Program-made: the position numbers and the translations under genes
Shown here: positions 20,209 to 26,051 of the stretch, one piece after another
Numbering within the stretch: the first letter of the stretch is position 1
Layout: each line of letters starts with the position of its first letter
NCBI GenBank assembly: GCA_040752215.1
Contig: JBFMEX010000002.1
Coordinates: 1-26,051, forward strand
Length of the DNA stretch: 26,051 nt
Reading direction: 5' to 3'
From: JBFMEX01 sp040752215
Lineage (GTDB): Bacteria; Pseudomonadota; Alphaproteobacteria; Rhizobiales; Hyphomicrobiaceae
Notes under the pieces: model-generated
Database searches by the model: none
Seen by the model: the letters and a program-made list of their open reading frames with translations, nothing else
What the model was told of the DNA's origin: nothing

Positions 20209-22629
20209 ATGCCCACTCCCGCCGGCTTTGCCGCGCCCATCGCGGAGGAGATCTGGAACCTCAAGTACCGGCTCCGGGATCCGGCCGGCACGCCGCTCGA
20301 CGCCGATCTCGATGCCACCTTCCGCCGCGTCGCAGCGGCTGCGGCGGCGGCCGAGAAAGGCGGCAAGCGGGTGCGCGAGCGGTGGGCGCGCCGCTTCCAC
20401 GAGGCGATCGCCGACATGGGCTTCCTGCCCGGCGGACGCATCCTCGCCGGCGCCGGGGCGAGGCGTACGGTCACGCTCTTCAACTGCTTCGTGATGGGCC
20501 GGATCGAGGACGACCTCGCCGCGATCTTCGAGCATGTCAAGGAGGCCGCGCTGACGATGCAGCAGGGCGGCGGCATCGGCCACGATTTCTCGACGTTGCG
20601 GCCGAGGGGCGCGCTGGTCCGCTCGATCGGCGCCGACGCCTCCGGTCCGGTCAGCTTCATGGACGTGTGGGACGCGATGTGCCGCACCATCATGTCGGCC
20701 GGCGCACGGCGCGGGGCGATGATGGCAACGCTGCGCTGCGACCACCCCGACATCGAGGCGTTCATCGATGCCAAGCGCGAGCCCGCGCGGCTGAGAAACT
20801 TCAACCTCTCGGTGCTCGTCACCGACGCATTCCTGAGCGCGGTGAAGGCAGACGCGAAATGGGACCTGGTGTTCGACGGCAAGGTGCACCGCACAGTCGC
20901 TGCGCGCGCACTGTGGGAGCGGCTGATGCGGGCCACCTATGAGGTGGCCGAGCCGGGCGTGATCTTCATCGATCGCGTCAACGCCCTGAACAATCTTGCC
21001 TACTGCGAGGAGATCCACGCGACCAATCCGTGCGGCGAGCAGCCGCTGCCGCCGTATGGCGCGTGCCTCTTGGGATCGATCAATCTGGCGCAGCTGGTCG
21101 AGCGCCCGTTCGGCGCCGATGCGGCGATCGATACTGCCCGGCTCGAGGAGCGAGTGGCGGTCGCCGTGCGCTTCCTCGACAACGTGATCGACGTCTCCGG
21201 CTATCCCCTCGAGCGCCAGCGGCAGGAGGCCAAGGCCAAGCGCCGGCTCGGTCTCGGCGTCACCGGGCTCGCCGATGCGCTGATCCTGTGCGGCGCCCAC
21301 TACGGCAGCCCGCGCGGGCGCGAGCTCGCCGCCTCTTGGATGCAGTCGATCCAGCGCGCGGCCTATCTCGCGAGCGCGGAGTTGGCGCGCGAGAAGGGCG
21401 CGTTCCCGTTCTACGATGCCGACCGGTTCCTTGCCGGTCCCAACGTGGCGCGGCTCGGCGCCGAGGTGGCGACGGCGATTCGCCGGAACGGCATCCGCAA
21501 CGGCTGTCTCACCTCGATCGCGCCGACCGGCACCATCTCGCTCTTCGCCGGCAACGTGTCGAGCGGCATCGAGCCGGTCTACGATTACCTCTACGTGCGC
21601 CGCGTGCTCGCCGCCGACGGCAGCCGGCACGAGCAGACGATCGAGGACTTCGCGCACGCTCAATTCCGCCGCCAGCACGGCGGGGTCGCTCTACCGGAGG
21701 CCTTCGTGCGCGTCGATCAGCTCTCGCCCAAGGCCCATCTCGAGATGCAGGCGGCCCTGCAGCCGTGGGTCGACAGCGCGATCTCGAAAACCATCAACTG
21801 CCCGGAGACGATGCCGTTCGAGGCGTTCGCCGACGTCTATCTCGAGGCCTACCGGTTGGGGCTCAAGGGTTGCACGACCTACCGGCCGAACCCGGTGACG
21901 GGCGCGGTGCTCGCGCCGGTCGTCGCCGGTGGAGAGCCGTCGCCGGCCGCCGACCGGAGCGGGGGCGACGCCGCCGGATCGGCCGCGCGCGGGCGCGCCG
22001 GGCCCGAGCCGCGCGCCGCCGTCGAGACTGTGCCGACGCCCACCCGGGCCGGCGACGTCGTCTACATGGCCAGACCGCTCGAGCGCGAGGGCGTCCTTTC
22101 CGGCTACACCTACAAGCTCAAGTGGCCGGCCAGCGACCACGCGATCTACGTCACCATCAACGACATCGAGCGCGACGGCCGCCGGCGCCCGTTCGAGATT
22201 TTCATCAACACGCGCAACCTCGAGCACTACGCCTGGACGGTGGCGCTGACGCGGATGATCAGCGCCGTGTTCCGGCGCGGCGGCGATGTCACGTTCGTCG
22301 CCGAGGAGCTGAAGGCGGTGTTCGATCCGCAGGGCGGGCAGTGGATGGGCGGGCGCTACGTGCCCAGCCTGCTGGCCGCGATCGGCGAGGTGATCGAGAC
22401 CCACATGGTGCGCACCGGCTTCCTGCAGGCCGGTGCCGAGCCGCACCGGCTCGGCGAGGCGGTCGAGCCGCGGCTGGCGCTGCCGGCCGGGGCCGAGCGG
22501 CCGGAGGCGGCCGGCCCCAGGGCCGAGCGGCCCCCGGCGAAGCTCTGCCCGCGCTGCAGCTCCGCCGACTATCTGCGCCAGGAGGGGTGCTGGGTATGCC
22601 GCTCGTGCGGCTACTCGCGGTGCGTGTGA
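20209..22629 (+). CDS. nrdJ: Adenosylcobalamin-dependent (class II) ribonucleotide reductase
   Basis: This 806-residue enzyme makes deoxyribonucleotides using coenzyme B12, without needing oxygen. Active-site residues are Cys275 (thiyl radical), Asn273 and Glu277 in NPCGEQPL, with the redox pair Cys93 (TLFNCFV) and Cys286 (YGACLLGSINL). The 11-residue spacing from 275 to 286 is as in other NrdJ proteins. PTGTISLFAGNVSSGIEPVY binds substrate phosphate. An Ala/Pro-rich linker (about 570-610) leads to a C-terminal TSCPD-like domain (about 615-735). A Cys-rich tail ends the protein (CPRCSS...GCWVCRSCGYSRCV), presumably the thiol shuttle plus metal site. It is much shorter than the roughly 1,250-residue NrdJ of many rhizobia. 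The start at 20209 (MPTPAGFAAPIAEEIWNLKYRL) gives the normal N-terminus. No cobalamin riboswitch is evident in the short leader. Confidence 0.95.
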   Translation: MPTPAGFAAPIAEEIWNLKYRLRDPAGTPLDADLDATFRRVAAAAAAAEKGGKRVRERWARRFHEAIADMGFLPGGRILAGAGARRTVTLFNCFVMGRIEDDLAAIFEHVKEAALTMQQGGGIGHDFSTLRPRGALVRSIGADASGPVSFMDVWDAMCRTIMSAGARRGAMMATLRCDHPDIEAFIDAKREPARLRNFNLSVLVTDAFLSAVKADAKWDLVFDGKVHRTVAARALWERLMRATYEVAEPGVIFIDRVNALNNLAYCEEIHATNPCGEQPLPPYGACLLGSINLAQLVERPFGADAAIDTARLEERVAVAVRFLDNVIDVSGYPLERQRQEAKAKRRLGLGVTGLADALILCGAHYGSPRGRELAASWMQSIQRAAYLASAELAREKGAFPFYDADRFLAGPNVARLGAEVATAIRRNGIRNGCLTSIAPTGTISLFAGNVSSGIEPVYDYLYVRRVLAADGSRHEQTIEDFAHAQFRRQHGGVALPEAFVRVDQLSPKAHLEMQAALQPWVDSAISKTINCPETMPFEAFADVYLEAYRLGLKGCTTYRPNPVTGAVLAPVVAGGEPSPAADRSGGDAAGSAARGRAGPEPRAAVETVPTPTRAGDVVYMARPLEREGVLSGYTYKLKWPASDHAIYVTINDIERDGRRRPFEIFINTRNLEHYAWTVALTRMISAVFRRGGDVTFVAEELKAVFDPQGGQWMGGRYVPSLLAAIGEVIETHMVRTGFLQAGAEPHRLGEAVEPRLALPAGAERPEAAGPRAERPPAKLCPRCSSADYLRQEGCWVCRSCGYSRCV

Positions 22630-22826
22630 GCCGGTGGCGGAGCGCGGAGACGGCACGACGGGTGATGCAAGGCGGCATCACGGCATGCAAACGCGCCGCG
22701 CGGTAACGTGATTTTCACCCGCACCGGGCCACAATCCCTCCAGCCACGTTTCAGCTGGGATTTGCGCTGAGAGTGAGTGTTCGCAACGAACGCGGCGGTG
22801 AGCGCGCGTCGAGGGGTCAGGCAGTC

Positions 22827-23261
22827 ATGAGTGCGCGCATCATCGATCTCGCGGCGTACCGCACGCTTCGCGGCCACCCGCCCGGCGCAGGCGCGGCTGC
22901 GGGCAGCGACCGCCAGCTGACCGAGCGGTTCCATTTCTGGGCCGGCGCGTCCGGCAAGCGCTACATCCACACCGTCTACCGGCTAACCGAGTGCCCGCCG
23001 ATCTCGACGGGCAACTACGTGCTGGTGCGCCGGGGCGACGACGGCAGCCGCACGCTGCTCGGCGTCGGCCGTGCCGAGCAGGCCGCGCCATCACTCAACC
23101 TCGCCGACATCCGCCAGAAGGGCGCGAGCCTCGGCGCCAACGAGGTGCACATCCACCTGCTGGCCGAGAACGCCAAGCAGATGAAGCTCGTGGAGTTCGA
23201 CCTGAAGACCGGCCAGCTCGACCCGAGCGGCGGCGACAACGCCGCCGCGAACCGGAATTAG
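22827..23261 (+). CDS. Conserved hypothetical protein (144 aa)
   Basis: I recognise this as a type of small protein present in Hyphomicrobiales genomes but know no function for it. The N-terminus is a short amphipathic segment (MSARIIDLAAYRTLRG). The core has FHFWAGASGKRYIHTVYRL (35-53), NYVLVRRGDDGSRTLLGVG (63-81) and LGANEVHIHLLAENAKQM (102-119), an alternating beta/loop pattern that suggests a small alpha-beta fold. The tail is low-complexity. There is no signal peptide, membrane helix or cysteine pair. The ATG at 22827 is chosen because GAGGGG lies about 10 nt upstream and the family's usual start follows; the frame stays open back to 22773. It lies 197 nt after nrdJ, so co-transcription is possible but unproven. 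Confidence 0.75.
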   Translation: MSARIIDLAAYRTLRGHPPGAGAAAGSDRQLTERFHFWAGASGKRYIHTVYRLTECPPISTGNYVLVRRGDDGSRTLLGVGRAEQAAPSLNLADIRQKGASLGANEVHIHLLAENAKQMKLVEFDLKTGQLDPSGGDNAAANRN

Positions 23262-23666
23262 CGCACCACCAGCAGGTGACGTGCCGATCGAGCCTCTGGA
23301 GCTCGTTGCGGCATTGCCCCTGCGCCCTGCCGCGAGTTGCCTCGCAAGCGGGCCGCCGCCCGCGCCCGCGCCGCCCACCTGGGACGAGCGCCTCGTCGCC
23401 GCCTGGGACCGGCTGGCGCGCCGGCTGCCATTCACCTCCCGCGCCGCCGCACCGTGATCGGCGCCACGAGCCACGCCGCGATCGGCAACCGCTCAGGGGC
23501 GCGATCGGGGATCGAGGTCATGCCCATGATCGAAAATCTCGACCTGCGCCGCCGCTGGCCGCGCGCGGCGGCCGGCTCTCAGAACGAGAGTCGCCGCGCG
23601 CAAAGAAACGAAATGCCGGCGCGCTGATCAGCGCTGGCAACAGTTCGAAACTTTCACGTGCCGGGA
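23262..23666. other. 405-bp region with only doubtful small ORFs
   Basis: Between the 144-aa protein and the convergent gcdH gene no gene is certain. Two short plus-strand frames exist. GTG 23281 to TGA 23457 (58 aa) contains TWDERLVAAWDRLARRLPF, a plausible helix. ATG 23520 to TGA 23627 (35 aa) encodes MPMIENLDLRRRWPRAA and then a basic tail. Either could be a small gene or a decayed remnant. No clear terminator for the converging genes is seen. Confidence 0.3.
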
Positions 23667-24854
23667 TCACCCCTCGAACGCGGCGATGCCGGTGATGGCG
23701 CGGCCGAGGATCAGGGCGTGGATGTCGTGCGTGCCCTCGTAGGTGTTGACCGCCTCGAGGTTGACCATGTGGCGCATGACGTGGAACTCGTCGGAGATGC
23801 CGTTGCCGCCGAGCATGTCGCGGGCGTTGCGTGCGATCTCCAGCGCCTTGCCGCACGAGTTGCGCTTCAGGATCGAGGTCACCTCCGGCGCGGCGTCGCC
23901 GGCCTCCTTCATGCGGCCGAGCCTCAGGCAGCCATGGAGACCCAGCGCGATCTCGCTCACCATGTCGGCAAGCTTCCGTTGCACCAGCTGGTTGGCGGCG
24001 AGCGGGCGGCCGAACTGGGTGCGGTCGAGCACGTACTGGCGGGCGATGGCGAGGCAGGCTTCCGCCGCGCCGAGCGCGCCCCAGGCGATGCCGTAGCGGG
24101 CCGAGTTGAGGCAGGTGAACGGCCCCTTGAGGCCGGCGACGCCGGGCAGCAGCGCGTCGGCGCCGACCTCGACGTCGTCCATCACGATCTCGCCGGTGAT
24201 GGAGGCGCGAAGCCCGATCTTGCCGTGGATCGCCGGTGCCGAGAGGCCCTTCATGCCCTTCTCCAGCACGAAGCCGCGGATGACGCCGTCGTCGGTCTTG
24301 GCCCAGACCACGAAAACATCGGCGATCGGCGCGTTGGAGATCCAGGTCTTGGAGCCGACGAGACGATAGCCGCTGCTCGTACGATGCGCGCGCGTCGCCA
24401 TCGAGCCCGGATCGGAGCCGTGGTCCGGCTCGGTCAAGCCGAACGCGCCGACCCATTCCCCGCGTGCGAGCTTCGGCAGATAGCGCTGGCGCTGCGCCTC
24501 GGAGCCGAAGGCGTGGATCGGCAGCATGACCAGTGACGACTGCACGCTCATCATCGAGCGATAGCCGGAATCGACGCGCTCGATCTCGCGCGCGATCAGG
24601 CCATAGCCGACGTAGCCGAGGCCGGCGCCGCCGTATTCCTCGGGGATCGTCGCACCGAGGAGCCCCAGCGCACCCATCTCGCGAAAGATTTCAGGGTCGG
24701 TCCGCTCGTGACGGAAGGCCTCGACGACGCGCGGCATCAGCCGGCCCTGCGCATAGCCGCGCGCGGTGTCGCGGACCATGCGCTCCTCCTCGCTCAGCTC
24801 CAGATCGAGGAGCAGCGGGTCGTCCCATTGGAAGGTCGGCTTTGGCTGTGCCAT
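23667..24854 (-). CDS. gcdH: Glutaryl-CoA dehydrogenase
   Basis: This 395-residue FAD enzyme of the acyl-CoA dehydrogenase family oxidises and decarboxylates glutaryl-CoA to crotonyl-CoA in lysine, tryptophan and aromatic catabolism, passing electrons to ETF. GcdH-specific stretches are SGYRSMMSVQSSLVM near residue 95, GLTEPDHGSDPGSM near 138, NSARYGIAWGALGAAE near 245, RDMLGGNGISDEFHV near 340, and VNTYEGTHDIHALILGRAITG at 369-389, with catalytic Glu373. The ATG at 24854 gives the usual MAQPKPTFQWDDPL start; the frame remains open to 25127 but runs into hrpB and is not coding. It is a single leftward gene here, 164 nt downstream of hrpB, with no other glutarate-pathway gene in view. Confidence 0.95.
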   Translation of the reverse strand: MAQPKPTFQWDDPLLLDLELSEEERMVRDTARGYAQGRLMPRVVEAFRHERTDPEIFREMGALGLLGATIPEEYGGAGLGYVGYGLIAREIERVDSGYRSMMSVQSSLVMLPIHAFGSEAQRQRYLPKLARGEWVGAFGLTEPDHGSDPGSMATRAHRTSSGYRLVGSKTWISNAPIADVFVVWAKTDDGVIRGFVLEKGMKGLSAPAIHGKIGLRASITGEIVMDDVEVGADALLPGVAGLKGPFTCLNSARYGIAWGALGAAEACLAIARQYVLDRTQFGRPLAANQLVQRKLADMVSEIALGLHGCLRLGRMKEAGDAAPEVTSILKRNSCGKALEIARNARDMLGGNGISDEFHVMRHMVNLEAVNTYEGTHDIHALILGRAITGIAAFEG

Positions 24855-24937
24855 GTGGCCCCATTCGGATATGAATGCTCGTACCCCCAAGCCTGCTCGT
24901 GGTTGCAGCAGGCCAACCGGCACCGCGACCTGTTCGC

Positions 24938-24953
24938 CTCCCCTCGAGGGGGA
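24938..24953. repeat. GC-rich intergenic palindrome, related to the one at 3961
   Basis: The core cccctcgagggg (24940-24951) is a perfect 12-bp palindrome, extended by near-symmetric flanks (cctcccctcgagggggag). The C-tract/G-tract design resembles 3961-3980. It lies between hrpB and gcdH, upstream of gcdH. Confidence 0.45.
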
Positions 24954-25018
24954 GCGGAGCGATAAGGCAATCGGTGCGTGAGTGCGCGCGGAGAGTGTCG
25001 CCCAGCTTGCGGCCGTAC

Positions 25019-26051
25019 TCAACGCCCGCGCGGCTTGGCGCGTGCGGTCGGCACGGCGTTGGCGGGGTCGTCGGGCCACGGGTGCTTCGGGTAGCGCCCG
25101 CGCATCTCGGCCTTCACCGCGCTCCACGAGCCCGCCCAGAAGCCCGGCAGATCACGGGTGATCTGGATCGGTCGCTGCGCCGGCGAGAGCAGATGGAGGG
25201 TGAGCGGCAGGCGACCGCCGGCGATGGCAGGATGGGTCTTGAGGCCGAACAGCTCCTGCACGCGGATATGCACCGCAGGGGCGCCGGCGCCCTCGTAGTC
25301 GACCGCGAAGCGGTTTCCGGTCGGCGCCTCGAAATGGGTCGGTGCCTCGGTGTCTAGGCGGCGGCGCAGCTCCCACGGCAGCAGCGTGTCGAGCGCGGCG
25401 GCGAGATCGTCGGCGGTCACGTCGGCGAGGCGGGACTTGCCGGTGAGGAACAGCGCCAGCCAGTCTCGCACCGATCCGGCCAGCGCCTCGTCGCTCAAGT
25501 CGGGCCACGGCTCGCCGGCGGCACGGCGCAGGAACGCCACGCGGTCGCGCAGCTGGGCCTGCGCCCTGCTCCACGGCAGGCGGTGGATGCCGAGCGCGGC
25601 GATGCCATCGGCGAGGGCTTGCGCAGCTGCCTCGTCGGCCGGCACGGCAAGTGGATCGGCAGCGAGCTCGATCGCCTCCAGGCGACGCACGCGGCGTGCC
25701 CTGAGCGCCGCAGCCGCCGCATCGAACGAGAGCTCGACGCGGGACGCGATCCGATTGCCGGCGATACGTGACAGCTCTGCCTCGTCGAGCGACGCAGCGA
25801 GCAGGATGCGCGACGAGGCCGCCGCGCCCTGCAGCTCGGCAATGACGAGGAACGGAGCGCGCGCCAGCGGGTCGGTCGAATCGAGGCTCGCACCACGCCC
25901 GTTGGCGAGCAGGAATTGACCCGGCGCGCCGCGCGCCTTGGCGATGCGCTCGGGATAGGCGAGCGCGAGCAGTGCGGCGGGACTGCAGCCAGTGGGGTCA
26001 GACCCCGCGGGCCTGACCCCTGGCACCACCGTCGAGCCAGGGGTCAGACCC
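25019..26051 (-). CDS. hrpB: ATP-dependent helicase HrpB, C-terminal part (runs off window)
   Basis: This is the 3' part (about 344 codons) of a DEAH-box-like helicase of the HrpB type. The helicase motor lies outside the window. What remains is the HrpB-specific C-terminus: LLALAYPERIAKARG followed by FLLANGRGASL, then the conserved C-terminal domain with LPWSRAQAQLRDRVAFLRRAAGE, DWLALFLTGKSRLADV, LPWELRRRLDTEAPTHFEAPTG, LFGLKTHPAI, LHLLSPAQRPIQITRDLPGFW and RYPKHPWPDDP near the end. The last few residues are basic. The reading frame is open to the right edge, so the gene is taken as partial, not starting at the GTG at 26029. Near the edge the coding sequence contains palindromic repeats (25994-26047) read in frame. 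The cellular role of HrpB is poorly defined. Confidence 0.92.
   Translation of the reverse strand, partial: GLTPGSTVVPGVRPAGSDPTGCSPAALLALAYPERIAKARGAPGQFLLANGRGASLDSTDPLARAPFLVIAELQGAAASSRILLAASLDEAELSRIAGNRIASRVELSFDAAAAALRARRVRRLEAIELAADPLAVPADEAAAQALADGIAALGIHRLPWSRAQAQLRDRVAFLRRAAGEPWPDLSDEALAGSVRDWLALFLTGKSRLADVTADDLAAALDTLLPWELRRRLDTEAPTHFEAPTGNRFAVDYEGAGAPAVHIRVQELFGLKTHPAIAGGRLPLTLHLLSPAQRPIQITRDLPGFWAGSWSAVKAEMRGRYPKHPWPDDPANAVPTARAKPRGR
25994..26051. repeat. GGGTCAGACCC-type palindromic repeats inside hrpB
   Basis: A perfect 13-bp palindrome ggggtcagacccc (25994-26006) is followed by an inverted repeat: ctgacccctggc at 26013-26024 pairs with gccaggggtcag at 26036-26047 around an 11-nt loop. 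A second gtcagaccc copy ends at the window edge. The element preserves the hrpB reading frame and encodes a Gly/Pro-rich linker just before LLALAYPER. Confidence 0.7.

Noticed and set aside
1..26051. CRISPR arrays, tRNA or rRNA genes, prophage or complete insertion sequences.
   Set aside because: No regularly spaced direct repeats, cloverleaf candidates, integrase, transposase or phage proteins were recognised on either strand.

Overview
The window is high-GC DNA from an alphaproteobacterium, most likely a member of the Hyphomicrobiales. The evidence is the gene set: FDH3-type formate dehydrogenase with DUF3305/3306/6352/6505/6494 neighbours, an hpt-ftsE-ftsX-ydcF-plsC block, a B12-dependent ribonucleotide reductase, glutaryl-CoA dehydrogenase and HrpB. 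No rRNA, tRNA, CRISPR, prophage or transposase gene was seen. The species cannot be named from this sequence.

Positions 259-14036 hold a respiratory formate dehydrogenase locus. The main unit reads leftward: a TorD-like chaperone, a 66-aa Tat-signal protein, the Mo/W-pterin catalytic subunit, a four-cluster Fe-S subunit, a small lipoprotein, the membrane cytochrome b subunit, a secreted seven-bladed WD40 protein fused to a C-terminal cytochrome c, a 41-aa membrane peptide, and DUF6494, DUF6505 and DUF6352. Farther left is a divergent pair. DUF3305-DUF3306 read leftward and a 684-aa polyferredoxin reads rightward, from overlapping promoters near 1600. Between the polyferredoxin and DUF6352 lies an orphan 42-aa secreted-peptide gene with its own strong terminator. 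moaA (molybdenum cofactor synthesis) is transcribed divergently from the FDH unit, so cofactor supply and enzyme share one regulatory region. Inferred route: formate is oxidised in the periplasm, and electrons pass through the Fe-S subunit to cytochrome b and then to quinone or to the WD40-cytochrome c.

Positions 15461-20094 are housekeeping genes: a CpdR-like receiver and hpt (leftward), then ftsE, ftsX, a YdcF-like protein and plsC (rightward). Positions 20209-22629 encode a class II ribonucleotide reductase, behind an AT-rich promoter carrying a CtrA-like and a weak LexA-like match. A conserved 144-aa protein of unknown function follows.

Positions 23667-26051 hold gcdH and the 3' part of hrpB (leftward). 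hrpB runs off the right edge and contains an in-frame palindromic repeat. Two related GC-rich palindromes sit between genes at 3961 and 24938. Roughly 1-258, 3744-4163 and 23262-23666 have no convincing large gene.
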